From IMG/VR virus record IMGVR_UViG_3300027659_000108, positions 1-34,690 of that record: a stretch of 34,690 nt of DNA; one strand, given 5' to 3'. Source of the DNA: a virus. The notes beneath the pieces are model-generated. The model searched no databases. It worked only from the letters and a program-made list of their open reading frames with translations, and was not told the origin of the DNA. Shown here piece by piece: positions 1 through 8,183 of this stretch. Numbering within the stretch: the first letter of the stretch is position 1; every line of letters begins with the position of its first letter. The position numbers were made by a program, and so were the translations under genes.

Positions 1-1881
1 ATTTAATGTGGCCCCAGTACGAGGTTTAAATGTTTTAGTCTTACGTTTTTCGGTATCTTTGGACATTTTGGGCCTACCCTGACCTGGAACTCCTGGTAAA
101 GATTCTGGCGAATCTTTTACCAACTTCGTTGTAGGAACAAGAGAAGAAGGATTGGCTAGCGGTTTAGGTGCAGTCTCCATTTTTAGATCGTATAATGTTT
201 TTTCTCCCTTTTTCTTAGTTTCTAAATCTAATCCAACTTGACTTGGGGTAGCAACGCCAGTTTGTAATACAATCTTTTTAAGACTATTCTCAAATTCTGG
301 ATCATTCCAAGGACCAGCTTTGGGAACTCTTCTTTGTGATGTTCTTTCTCTATTTTCACGATTAATTCTATTCTTTTCCATATCTGGATCAAAGCCAAAG
401 ATTGTTTGGAGTAATTCGTCACTAATAAGATTACGGTCAGCTAATTGAATTAGTAATGCTTTTTCTGTATCTTCATTACTTAAATCCATTCTATCAAATT
501 CTATTTTTGCTGGGTATTTGAAACCCATAGCTTTTTGTACTATCTCTATCTCTCTGGTCCAAAATTCTGTAAGAACTCTACGACCATATTCTAATCTTTG
601 TGTTAAAGTTTTGAGACTAATAAAATTATTGGTTGTTCCTGATGCTCCGTATGTTCCTGTTAATGTTGGAGGAATTCCTAATCCAGCATAAATACTATTT
701 AAGTGTGGAGTATATTTAGCTTCTCCAAGAAATTGATGAACAGCAGTTTTGCTTTCTATAAGCTCAATATCTGGTCCCCAAATTAAATCCATTGTACCAC
801 CACCAACATTGTTTTGTAAAATATTTGATAGTTTTGATGCTGCTGCTTTTGTAGGAGCAATTTTATGTTCTAAACTACCTAATTTAAAAATACGAATATT
901 AGAAATGGCTCCGTCAAGAGCGGCTAAGTCTGCTAATTTAAGCTTCTCGATAATATTTATATCATCCATAATAGCATATATCATTGGATAGGCCCAAATT
1001 TGCCAATCGTCTTTTTTATAATGAAATACTAAAGTTTTATCAGCATCTAGAACATAAGAAGTTTTATTTTTGGCTGCTTGTAAAATATCTTCTGGTAGTT
1101 GTGAGATAATATTTCTTTCTAGATCATTCTTTGGACTATTAATAGTTTTGCGTAATTGTCCTGGCAATTGAATTTCATAAATTCTTTTCCCAACGAATGA
1201 CGATAAACTATCACCAATTACGTCAACGTAATAAGGATCTATAAAAGTATATTTCCATGGTATTTCCCTTTTTTCAATAATAATATCATCCTCATACAAT
1301 GATATATCAGCTCTGCCTGACGCTTTATATAGATTATCAGAAGTTTTTTTAGAAATTTTTGCTGTTTGTCTATTGATAACTACATTTCCAACACGATAAA
1401 CATTATTTAAAAATCTTTCTGATCTTTCTTGTCCATGAACCTTTTGGAACCAATTACGATAGAATCTCTCCACTTTCTTGGTTCTGTGTACTAATCGTAT
1501 GCCCTGACTTGCAAAATCACCCATCAAATCAATAACATTTTTTACTAAACCAACTCTTTGATAAACAATATCAGCAGTACGAATAATATTTTTTATTTGA
1601 GTTGGAACAGATTCGCTTGGCCTAAAATAGTCATAGTCTGATCTAGTTAATCCTGGTCTACCAGATGTATTGTCTGTTAAATTAGAAAAATCTCTACTAT
1701 ATCTGGCGTAACCAGTAGTTCTATGAATGCCATCATATTCGTTTAAAGATGCTGAAGATTCATTTAAAGCGCTTTTTTTAGAATCTAAATCATCACCCCA
1801 TGTAACATAAGCTTCAACCTTATCGGCATTAGGATCTGCGTCAGGAATACTATTGTTCTTTCCGGGTTGTTTTTTGGGCAT
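1..1881 (-). CDS. Phage portal protein (3' end cut by window edge)
   Basis: Portal proteins form the dodecameric ring at the capsid vertex through which DNA is packaged. The frame is open from the ATG at 1881 to base 1, giving 627 residues, so the C-terminus lies outside the window. The length, the position just downstream of the terminase gene and the sequence character support the call: an acidic/Asn-rich N-terminus, a central region with 'FIDPYYVDVIGDS', and 'YAGLGIPPTLTGTYGASG' followed by a long helical stretch, as in portal proteins. A 55-nt AT-rich gap separates it from the terminase stop. No strong Shine-Dalgarno is visible. The Lys/Pro-rich tail near the edge may be a C-terminal extension. 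Family inferred from motifs and synteny, not from a search. Confidence 0.8.
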   Translation of the reverse strand, partial: MPKKQPGKNNSIPDADPNADKVEAYVTWGDDLDSKKSALNESSASLNEYDGIHRTTGYARYSRDFSNLTDNTSGRPGLTRSDYDYFRPSESVPTQIKNIIRTADIVYQRVGLVKNVIDLMGDFASQGIRLVHRTKKVERFYRNWFQKVHGQERSERFLNNVYRVGNVVINRQTAKISKKTSDNLYKASGRADISLYEDDIIIEKREIPWKYTFIDPYYVDVIGDSLSSFVGKRIYEIQLPGQLRKTINSPKNDLERNIISQLPEDILQAAKNKTSYVLDADKTLVFHYKKDDWQIWAYPMIYAIMDDINIIEKLKLADLAALDGAISNIRIFKLGSLEHKIAPTKAAASKLSNILQNNVGGGTMDLIWGPDIELIESKTAVHQFLGEAKYTPHLNSIYAGLGIPPTLTGTYGASGTTNNFISLKTLTQRLEYGRRVLTEFWTREIEIVQKAMGFKYPAKIEFDRMDLSNEDTEKALLIQLADRNLISDELLQTIFGFDPDMEKNRINRENRERTSQRRVPKAGPWNDPEFENSLKKIVLQTGVATPSQVGLDLETKKKGEKTLYDLKMETAPKPLANPSSLVPTTKLVKDSPESLPGVPGQGRPKMSKDTEKRKTKTFKPRTGATLN

Positions 1882-1896
1882 AGTTGTATTGCATTT

Positions 1897-1908
1897 CTAT
1901 TATAATAG
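1897..1908. promoter_or_regulatory. AT-rich palindrome upstream of portal gene
   Basis: A perfect 12-bp palindrome (CTATTA/TAATAG) lies in the 55-nt gap between terminase and portal genes. It resembles the larger palindrome at 6954-6975 and contains -10-like sequence on both strands. It could be a promoter element or operator for the portal gene. Function is not established. Confidence 0.3.
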
Positions 1909-1936
1909 GATTATAGATTTTATATTTTATAATACA

Positions 1937-3964
1937 CTATTTTTTATAAATACCAAGGTATAAATCGCTATTAGCAGAATTTGTGAACCATGACGGTCCT
2001 CTGTATAAGGTTTTATCGGTGTCAGAATAATAATTCTCTTTGGTTGATCCGATAACATCATAAGAAACTGGAGCATCAGCTCTGCTTACGGATCGTGCTA
2101 TAGAATTAGCTATTACTAAAGCACTATATCGGTCTTTTCTTAATCTTCCTCTTTTGCCATTAGAAATCTTTACTTCTGGAGTGTCCCATCTTTCTCTAGC
2201 TCCGGAACTATTACTAGTTTGAGTCATAACAATAGTTGTTAATTCATTTTTAAGTTCTTCTATTTCTAGAATACATTCGCTTAAAGTATCATAAATTGGG
2301 TCTAAATCACTACCAATTATATCTTTAGATTCATTAGCCAGGGCTAATCCTAGTGTTAAATTATCAAATGATGGGAATAATAATACTTTATCTTCAAAAT
2401 CTTTTCTAAGACCATGATTAGCATGACTAGTCCACTCTGCTCTAGCAAATTGAATTAGATGTAAAATGTGTAATCCTGCTTTATTATCAGTATCTTTGCT
2501 TTTATTTAGGTCAATAATTGGCCAAATTGGCAATTCATCAGGATTAATTTTGCTAGTATCGTGTAAAGCTTCTTCTATAGCAACGCCTCCTCCCTGAGCA
2601 TCAATTCCTATATATTCACATGGAAATACTTTCATTAAATTTCTAATTTTTCTAGCACAAAAACCATAAAAATCATTTTCGTTTATTAATCCTGTTTGTT
2701 GTCGTTGTTTAAAATTTGATCTATTAGTGGTCCAACAGTAAACAATTCTACTATGATTAGGATGAATTTCTATAACTACTATACTAAAATTATCTTGTTC
2801 GCTAGCTGGGTCTATACCATAAATATATTTTTTATCGGCATCCCCTGCTATTTTAGCATCAAATACTATATTTTGATTATTAATTGTAATAGGATTTTTA
2901 ATATTAGCCACACAGCTTTCTATTAAACTTCTACGAAAAAATCCACTACTATCTTTTGTAAAACACGCTGCATATTCCATATTATATATGCCACTATGAA
3001 TAGTAGCTTTGGCTCTAGCAACTTGTCGATCATCCATAAAGCCTTTTGGTATAAGCTCGTAGGGCATTCTAACTATACTATAGTCCTTCCAATTAAAATT
3101 AGATGGAACTTCACCTTTAAATAATTCAGATAATTTTTTATCGTCCCCACGACTTTGAATAATAGATTTGTATCTTTCCCAGTAAGCAGCAAAATGTTTA
3201 AAAGAATAGTCTGCTGTTCCGGCTACGATAGCTTGATTACTGCGTCTATATTGAAGTTCTTCCATTTCTTCGGACCATATGCCCAGCTCTTTCATTAAGT
3301 CTTTTTTAGCTTCTGCCTTAACATTACCAATAGGATCGGCAGATACAGCAGCAAATCCCGATACCACAGTTTCATATACTTCTGGAGATATTGACGCAAA
3401 TTCGTCAGCAATAATGATATGTGCTCTTAAGCCTCTAATTTTACTTCCATCACCAAGAGGAATAGCAATAGCCCAACTATCTCCATATCTCATGGTACAT
3501 CTATCAACATCTCGTCTGGGTCCATCGTCGTTACTACTAAAAATACTCCGTATAATAGATGATTTTCTCCATATGGTTTCCATGTATTCAAAAATAACTT
3601 TACTTTGTCTAAATGCTGCACCAACTATAACAATTTTTGTTCCTGGTATAAAAATACATTTTAATGTACAATATAATGCTAGTATAAAAGATTTACCAAA
3701 ACCTCGGCTAGCAATAAACATTGGAAATGGCCTGCTCCAAAATTCTTCTAAAATAGCTAGTTGAATAGGATGCAATTCAATATCCATTAATAGTCTAGCA
3801 GTAATACTAAAATTAGCAGGATTTCTCATTATTCTTAATAAATGTTGATCGGGATTCTCAATATCTTTTTGAGCCCTATGAATCATTAAATTATTAGGTA
3901 GTGATAAAGTATTAATATTACCTAGTTTTAGCCAGGCATTATCTAATTCATGATGATCTGCCAT
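1937..3964 (-). CDS. terL: Terminase large subunit (TerL)
   Basis: DNA-packaging motor that translocates phage DNA into the prohead using ATP and cuts it with a RNase H-like nuclease domain. 675 aa, a normal TerL length. The N-terminal ATPase has a Walker A-type motif 'ASRGFGKS' (about residues 85-92) and Walker B 'HIIIADEF' (about 182-189, D187/E188). The nuclease domain shows 'YIYGIDPASEQDN' (D385), 'YIGIDAQGGG' (D455) and a late acidic motif 'RKDRYSALVIA' (D611). These are the three acidic positions expected for TerL nucleases. The start overlaps the end of the ERCC4 nuclease gene by 17 nt, indicating one operon with it. The portal gene follows. Confidence 0.95.
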   Translation of the reverse strand: MADHHELDNAWLKLGNINTLSLPNNLMIHRAQKDIENPDQHLLRIMRNPANFSITARLLMDIELHPIQLAILEEFWSRPFPMFIASRGFGKSFILALYCTLKCIFIPGTKIVIVGAAFRQSKVIFEYMETIWRKSSIIRSIFSSNDDGPRRDVDRCTMRYGDSWAIAIPLGDGSKIRGLRAHIIIADEFASISPEVYETVVSGFAAVSADPIGNVKAEAKKDLMKELGIWSEEMEELQYRRSNQAIVAGTADYSFKHFAAYWERYKSIIQSRGDDKKLSELFKGEVPSNFNWKDYSIVRMPYELIPKGFMDDRQVARAKATIHSGIYNMEYAACFTKDSSGFFRRSLIESCVANIKNPITINNQNIVFDAKIAGDADKKYIYGIDPASEQDNFSIVVIEIHPNHSRIVYCWTTNRSNFKQRQQTGLINENDFYGFCARKIRNLMKVFPCEYIGIDAQGGGVAIEEALHDTSKINPDELPIWPIIDLNKSKDTDNKAGLHILHLIQFARAEWTSHANHGLRKDFEDKVLLFPSFDNLTLGLALANESKDIIGSDLDPIYDTLSECILEIEELKNELTTIVMTQTSNSSGARERWDTPEVKISNGKRGRLRKDRYSALVIANSIARSVSRADAPVSYDVIGSTKENYYSDTDKTLYRGPSWFTNSANSDLYLGIYKK

Positions 3965-4424
3965 AAGTATGCATCTCGTTTACTCTTTTAATAATAGAAA
4001 AAGCCATCTCTTCTGCTGCTATAGGATTGTCGCAAAAAATTACATGAATATTATATTTAGTTTGTAGTTCGGTTAAATATTTAAGAATATATGGTGGCCT
4101 TATTTTAATTTTGCTCCATACTCTTGATGGAACATTAGATCCTCGTGGATAGTTTAATACATCTTGTAAACTAAATTCTAGTAATATAAATTTATAAAGA
4201 TAGTTGGACATTCTATCTAACTCATCTTTAAAACGTGGTTCTGATATATTATTGGCTATTTCACTAACAGAATTTTTACGCTCAATACAAAGCATATTCT
4301 CAAGCCCCTCTATTGAATAATCTCCAGTATCAAGCTTTTTCTTAATAGTATTACAAGACGCAAAAGCCCATGGCTTTTGTTCTCTAGTATCAATAATAAT
4401 ATTAAAAGTATATTTACTATCCAT
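3948..4424 (-). CDS. ERCC4-domain nuclease (XPF/MUS81-type)
   Basis: 158 aa, essentially a stand-alone ERCC4 nuclease domain. The catalytic signature is complete: 'IIIDTREQKPW' (D12, R14, E15), 'LDTGDYSI' (about 31-38) and 'CIERKN' (E48-R49-K50), matching the GDX(n)ERKX(3)D-type active site of structure-selective endonucleases that cut branched or flapped DNA. No HhH dimerisation domain is present. It overlaps both neighbours (TerL by 17 nt, the upstream gene by 8 nt), so it is translated with the packaging genes. A role in resolving branched concatemers before packaging is plausible. That role is inference; the domain call is firm. Confidence 0.88.
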   Translation of the reverse strand: MDSKYTFNIIIDTREQKPWAFASCNTIKKKLDTGDYSIEGLENMLCIERKNSVSEIANNISEPRFKDELDRMSNYLYKFILLEFSLQDVLNYPRGSNVPSRVWSKIKIRPPYILKYLTELQTKYNIHVIFCDNPIAAEEMAFSIIKRVNEMHTYGRSS

Positions 4425-5100
4425 AACAAAACTCTAATAACTCTAAGGATCTTTGTTTAATAATACTATATTGTAGTGGAAGATTCTGTATCTCTAGTTC
4501 TTGTAATCGTTTAATGTCTTTTATTAATGATTTTAATGTTATTTTTAAGTTTATATTAAGCTTTAATAGATTAATTAATACATTATTGTATACTAGACGA
4601 GTTTTATATATTCCAGATAAAATTAAAGTATCTATTAAATATTTGATATCTTTATCGTAGATAGTATACTTATGAATACAGTATGCTATAACAGCTTCTA
4701 TTTTAGGAATATTAAAATTTAAACCATTATATGGTAAAGTATGATATTCATTATTATAAAGTTCTTTGTAATATAAATCATTATTCATATTATAAATACT
4801 AAAATTAAATTTATGTAAATATTTAAATGTTAAAATTTGATCAACATATCCTATGTGGGCCACTGGTTGAAAGTTATGAATCAGACTATAACATATGTTA
4901 ACAAATAGATCAGAATCTGTTACTAAGGAGCAAGTTTCAAATGTTGTTGGATATGTAAAAAATAAATCTTTGGAATAGTTAAATAGATATAATGGTAAAG
5001 CACTATCTAAACCTAATATAGCATCATAGTTATAATCATAATTAATAAAATAAGAAGATAATATAAAATTATACAGATAGGGGTTATTTGTTGATGTCAT
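4417..5100 (-). CDS. Conserved-looking protein of unknown function, Tyr/Asn/Leu-rich
   Basis: 227 aa, not recognised. The N-terminal third is very rich in Tyr, Asn and Phe and the C-terminal half is helical (around 'LKLNINLKITLKSLIKDIKR'). No membrane segment or Cys motif is evident. It overlaps the HNH gene upstream by 17 nt and the ERCC4 nuclease downstream by 8 nt, so it is a genuine member of the packaging operon despite strongly AT-biased codons. The 'DAILGLDSALPLYLFN' segment looks faintly like a nucleotidyltransferase-type start but lacks a clear GS...DxD motif. I would not assign function. Confidence 0.75.
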   Translation of the reverse strand: MTSTNNPYLYNFILSSYFINYDYNYDAILGLDSALPLYLFNYSKDLFFTYPTTFETCSLVTDSDLFVNICYSLIHNFQPVAHIGYVDQILTFKYLHKFNFSIYNMNNDLYYKELYNNEYHTLPYNGLNFNIPKIEAVIAYCIHKYTIYDKDIKYLIDTLILSGIYKTRLVYNNVLINLLKLNINLKITLKSLIKDIKRLQELEIQNLPLQYSIIKQRSLELLEFCYG

Positions 5101-5356
5101 TATTTAATAATAGTTTTAAAAAGAATAGCTCGTAGTTTTCTTCATTATTTTTAATTAAATCATGATGATATTTGCAAAGTGTTATTCCGTTGGATGGATG
5201 AAATCTTAAGCCGGGATAATCCGACCATTTTTTTATATGGTGAGCATTTAATTTTTTATGAGGTTGAGAACAGTGGGGCCACTTACATTTATGGTCATCT
5301 CTTTTAAAAATAGATTTGATCCATTCTTTATATTGTTTATCATAGAATCTACGCAT
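5084..5356 (-). CDS. HNH endonuclease, small
   Basis: 90 aa. The HNH beta-beta-alpha-metal fold is visible: a zinc pair 'CKWPHC' (C24, C29), the catalytic 'LNAHHIKKW' (H39/H40), 'HPSNGITLCKYHH' with N56, C61 and H64/H65. HNH proteins next to terminase genes take part in cos cleavage and packaging in some phages (the HK97 gp74 type), so a packaging role is possible; a selfish homing nuclease is the alternative. Its start overlaps the upstream TerS-candidate stop by 8 nt and its end overlaps the next gene by 17 nt. This tight coupling favours an integrated operon gene over a recent insertion. Confidence 0.88.
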   Translation of the reverse strand: MRRFYDKQYKEWIKSIFKRDDHKCKWPHCSQPHKKLNAHHIKKWSDYPGLRFHPSNGITLCKYHHDLIKNNEENYELFFLKLLLNNDINK

Positions 5357-6164
5357 CGTCGTTAGCCACTGATTCTGCGTTAAGAATTGGCCTATCTAGC
5401 TGACCATCTTGATATGAGTGTAAGTCATATAAGCTACCTTTAAATTTGTCGGTGGCCATCTTTAGAATTTCTAGTTGACGACCCTCTTTTTCTCTAATCT
5501 CTTCGTCTTCAAGCATTCGTATTAAACCAGCCCAGCTACTTTTACCATCCTCGATTCTTTTAATTCGCTGTTCTCTTGTGGCCTTAAGATCTTTACTAAT
5601 TTTTTGTTGTTCACTTAATAATTTAGTATATTCGTTAGTATAACTGGCTATGCTATTTCGGGCAAAACTTAGTTGAGTTTCAAGATTGGCCAGCTTTGGA
5701 ATATCTCGGTCACTTTCTTCTTTTGAGTATTCTTGATCAACAGCTTTTTGAAGTTTTTCAGTTTCCGCTATGTGTCTTTTTCTTTCTTTCATGCTTCGAT
5801 TAATAAGAATATCAATAGTTATAAATTGTTTAATTTGTAGTTCTTCTGCGGGCAAAACGTCTTCTCTGAATTGTTTAATAAGATTAACCCATGTATTTTC
5901 AAAATATTCTAATTCGCCCGTTTCAGTATCAAATTGTCTGGTAATTTCTATCCAAAAAGACTTGGATCTTAATTTTAATTTAAGAATTTCATTTTCTTGT
6001 TGAATTCCTTTGGGTTGTAATAAAGCTTTACTCTCAATATATTTTTTAATTGGTTCTGTTGTGCGATTTAATGCAGAAGCAATGTCCTCTATACTGGTGG
6101 TTTCTATATAGTCGGAAATATATTTTTCTTCTTCTAAACTAAGCTGTCCTCGTTTTTTGCTCAT
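5349..6164 (-). CDS. Putative terminase small subunit (HTH + coiled coil)
   Basis: 271 aa. Residues 8-46 form a likely helix-turn-helix ('TTSIEDIASALNRTTEPIKK'). A long charged helical region (about 140-215, rich in E, K, R, Q) should be a coiled coil. An N-terminal HTH plus coiled-coil oligomerisation region, encoded a few genes upstream of TerL on the same strand, is the usual pattern for small terminase subunits that recognise packaging sites. The protein is longer than most TerS, and other genes separate it from TerL, so the assignment rests on architecture and position. It starts 4 nt downstream of the sigma-factor stop and overlaps the HNH gene by 8 nt. Confidence 0.55.
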   Translation of the reverse strand: MSKKRGQLSLEEEKYISDYIETTSIEDIASALNRTTEPIKKYIESKALLQPKGIQQENEILKLKLRSKSFWIEITRQFDTETGELEYFENTWVNLIKQFREDVLPAEELQIKQFITIDILINRSMKERKRHIAETEKLQKAVDQEYSKEESDRDIPKLANLETQLSFARNSIASYTNEYTKLLSEQQKISKDLKATREQRIKRIEDGKSSWAGLIRMLEDEEIREKEGRQLEILKMATDKFKGSLYDLHSYQDGQLDRPILNAESVANDDA

Positions 6165-6168
6165 AGGA

Positions 6169-6792
6169 TTAATCTTTTTTAAAGTTTGGTAAAATATTAT
6201 TTTTTATATAGTTTTGTAGTTTAGTTTTATCGTTCTTGGATATTTTAGCTCCATATTTTAGTTTTAAATAAATTTCCCTATATTTAGTGGGCAAATTATC
6301 TTCTAAATAGTCAATAATATCCTGATTGGCTATGCTATTAATAAAATTAGATGGTTGAACTGGATCATTATTCTCCATGTATCCTGGCTTCATAATATTC
6401 TTTTTACTATTATTGCGCTTAAACCATATTTCATAAGCATGACAATTAGACTTATCTTTAAACTGGGCGCAATCGGATTCTTCGTTATTTGGTCTATATA
6501 ATGGACAAGTTAAACAAGGTTTATCGGGCCTTTGATAGTGATCTCTTTTATAATTAAATAAACGATTTCTAACATGTGTCCATAAGAAATTTTCTAGTGG
6601 CCTAGAATGATCATATTTTTCTAGTCCTTCAATAGCAAAAATTGCTGCTTGTTGTTTCATATCATCAACATCATGATATCCAAATTTAAATTTATAAACT
6701 AATTTTTTAGTTATAATATCTAATGTTCTAAGAAAATCTTCTTCTGAAACAGTATTATTTTTGATTATTGGATTGTTCGGTTTTTTGCTCAT
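6169..6792 (-). CDS. Phage RNA polymerase sigma factor (sigma70 region 2-like) with Cys4 insert
   Basis: 207 aa. Residues about 35-85 match a sigma70 region 2: 'YHDVDDMKQQAAIFAIEG' then 'PLENFLWTHVRNRLFNYKRD', the helices that bind the beta' clamp and the -10 element. Immediately after is a four-cysteine cluster (C93, C96, C108, C117) that may bind Zn or an Fe-S centre. The C-terminal part ('LPTKYREIYLKLKYGAKIS') is short and lacks an obvious region 4 HTH, as in T4 gp55-type late sigma factors. It lies second in the packaging operon, so it probably directs late transcription. That role is inferred from domain content; promoter specificity cannot be read here. Confidence 0.8.
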   Translation of the reverse strand: MSKKPNNPIIKNNTVSEEDFLRTLDIITKKLVYKFKFGYHDVDDMKQQAAIFAIEGLEKYDHSRPLENFLWTHVRNRLFNYKRDHYQRPDKPCLTCPLYRPNNEESDCAQFKDKSNCHAYEIWFKRNNSKKNIMKPGYMENNDPVQPSNFINSIANQDIIDYLEDNLPTKYREIYLKLKYGAKISKNDKTKLQNYIKNNILPNFKKD

Positions 6793-6919
6793 TAAGTAAT
6801 TCTGCTATAGTTTTATGTTCCTGAATATCTTCTTGTTCTAAGTCCTTAGTAACATCTACTTTAGAAGATGCTATAACTTTTATTGTGGAACCAACCACAT
6901 TATATACAATTTTGTTCAT
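6755..6919 (-). CDS. Small hypothetical protein heading the packaging operon
   Basis: 54 aa, beginning 'MNKIVYNVVGSTIKVIASSK' and ending in a Gln/Glu/Asn-rich tail. It is the first frame after the divergent control region and overlaps the sigma-factor start by 38 nt. No domain is recognised. The N-terminus looks like a short beta hairpin. The ribosome-binding site is weak, so the start is not certain. It is accepted because of operon position and reading-frame length in an otherwise filled region. Confidence 0.55.
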   Translation of the reverse strand: MNKIVYNVVGSTIKVIASSKVDVTKDLEQEDIQEHKTIAELLNEQKTEQSNNQK

Positions 6920-6953
6920 AAAAAACTCGTTTGTTGCATAGATAAAAAGCTGG

Positions 6954-6975
6954 CCTATAATATAATTATTATAGG
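6954..6975. promoter_or_regulatory. Perfect 22-bp AT palindrome in the divergent promoter region
   Basis: Arms CCTATAATA and TATTATAGG (9 bp each, 4-nt centre) are perfectly complementary. The palindrome lies between the leftward packaging operon (start 6919) and the rightward AT-hook gene (start 7010). Each arm contains TATAAT, so it can supply a -10 element in both directions and also act as an operator. Confidence 0.5.
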
Positions 6976-7009
6976 ATAAGTTACACCAATGTAAAGTGAG
7001 ACACTAATA

Positions 7010-7210
7010 ATGAATAAAACATACAAAAAATGGACAGAAACTGATCTAGAATTTATTCGTGCCAACTATAATACTATGACAGATAAAGATATGTCGGAGA
7101 CACTATCCAAGATTTCTGGTCAAAGTATTAGTATTAGTATGGTACGAAGACAACGACGCAAGCTGGTACTAGGACGCAAAAGAGGCAGACCAAGAACTTC
7201 AGCAGTATAG
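7010..7210 (+). CDS. Small DNA-binding protein with HTH and AT-hook
   Basis: 66 aa. Residues about 5-50 ('KWTETDLEFIRANYNTMTDK' onward) resemble a SANT/Myb-like or HTH module of the type that starts with W...E...L. The C-terminus 'GRKRGRPRTS' is a classical AT-hook (core RGRP) for the minor groove of AT-rich DNA. The gene is divergent from the packaging operon and faces the 6954 palindrome, so it is a candidate regulator of this control region (inference). A hairpin terminator follows at 7250. Confidence 0.8.
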   Translation: MNKTYKKWTETDLEFIRANYNTMTDKDMSETLSKISGQSISISMVRRQRRKLVLGRKRGRPRTSAV

Positions 7211-7249
7211 TTAATGCAGAAGGGGTGGTCTAAGTTAATACACCAAAAT

Positions 7250-7284
7250 AAGCCATATTAATAATATAATGTGGCTTTATTCTT
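7250..7284 (+). terminator. Putative terminator between convergent genes
   Basis: Arms AAGCCA (7250-7255) and TGGCTT (7272-7277) are followed by a T-rich run (TTTATTCTTTAT). It lies between the rightward AT-hook gene and the leftward gene ending at 7277, so it could stop both transcripts. Confidence 0.5.
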
Positions 7285-7879
7285 TATCTAGATCTTCATC
7301 ATTATCAGGAACTGGTTGATTGTTTAATAATTTGGTGGACTTTTTAATAGCTCTATTAATTAATATTTTGCCAATCATATCAACAAATGGTAAACCTCTT
7401 CTTTGAGCTTCTTCTCTTAACCAGCCAACAATAGTATCAACATTCTGAGAACACCACTCATTACCTTTAGCATTCATGGTTAATGCGTGTCTACGACACG
7501 AACAATTATCGCTCATATGAATGCCTATGGATTTAATCATGCTGGCTAATACTGTTCCTGGAGCATAAGGATCTTCTTCCATAGTTCGTGGAAATAATGA
7601 TCTTAAAGTTTTAGCAGGATCGTCGCCTAAGATTTGTAATAATCTATTTTCTAAAACATTTTGATTCCAAAAACCATTAAGCTGATCATATGATGATGAT
7701 GTAAATAATTGAATAGGTAGTGGAAAATATTGTATAGCTACGCTAATAATTTGTTTAAGTGGGTCTATAGTATATAAAAGATTCAACTCATCGGTAATTA
7801 TTGGTGGGGGTTGATTAACTTTGCCATTATTGTCAGAAAATGGTGGGGGAACAATAGTTATAGATTTAGCTAGTTTCAT
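7277..7879 (-). CDS. Conserved phage protein of unknown function with C-x-C/C motif
   Basis: 200 aa. The N-terminal half is Pro-rich with no recognised fold. Residues about 107-180 form a compact module: 'GTVLASMIKSIGI' then a Cys cluster (C126, C128, C143) around 'NCSCRRH' and 'MNAKGNEWC', then amphipathic helices ('GWLREEAQRRGLPF'). I have seen this pattern in phage and metagenomic proteins of unknown role; the Cys/His residues suggest metal binding. It is transcribed alone, leftward, from a promoter near 7931-7958, with AAGGA at a suitable distance before the ATG. No function is assigned. Confidence 0.75.
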   Translation of the reverse strand: MKLAKSITIVPPPFSDNNGKVNQPPPIITDELNLLYTIDPLKQIISVAIQYFPLPIQLFTSSSYDQLNGFWNQNVLENRLLQILGDDPAKTLRSLFPRTMEEDPYAPGTVLASMIKSIGIHMSDNCSCRRHALTMNAKGNEWCSQNVDTIVGWLREEAQRRGLPFVDMIGKILINRAIKKSTKLLNNQPVPDNDEDLDKE

Positions 7880-7930
7880 AAAATATCCTTGAAATTTCCT
7901 ATGAGATGACAGCTGAAGTGTTAGTATTTT

Positions 7931-7958
7931 ATAATAATCGGCTAATTATAGGTGTCAA
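7931..7958 (-). promoter_or_regulatory. Sigma70-type promoter for the 7879 gene
   Basis: On the minus strand TTGACA (7953-7958) is followed after 16 nt by TATTAT. The spacer contains GCCGATTA, close to the GCCGATAATA block seen in the rightward early promoters. Confidence 0.5.
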
Positions 7959-8110
7959 GAAAAATAAAGAAGTGAGGTATTTGTGGTAAAGATTCAGCGT
8001 ATCAGATATTTGCTTATGTATCATGTTATCTATGTTCTAACAATAGGATTGTAGGATTTTAAGCAGAAGGTGTGGTACAAATTAATTAAAGGGTAATTCT
8101 AAAATCATTC

Positions 8111-8138
8111 TTGATTTTGTGATTTTCTGTCGTAAGAT
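8111..8138 (+). promoter_or_regulatory. Possible promoter for the subtilase gene
   Basis: TTGATT, 16-nt spacer, TAAGAT, 45 nt before the ATG at 8184. It lacks the CGATAATA spacer block. The rest of the 7959-8183 stretch is AT-rich and shows no other structure. Confidence 0.35.
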
Positions 8139-8183
8139 ACACAACATATTGTGGCTGGAAGCCTAAAATGAAAGGACTCAATC

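Noticed and set aside
1897-1935. T4-style late promoter (TATAAATA) upstream of the portal gene.
   Set aside because: The region is AT-rich with several near matches but no exact element or consistent spacing at other late genes.
3279-3764. 161-codon plus-strand frame inside terL.
   Set aside because: Antisense shadow of a well-supported gene; AT-rich composition leaves long opposite frames.
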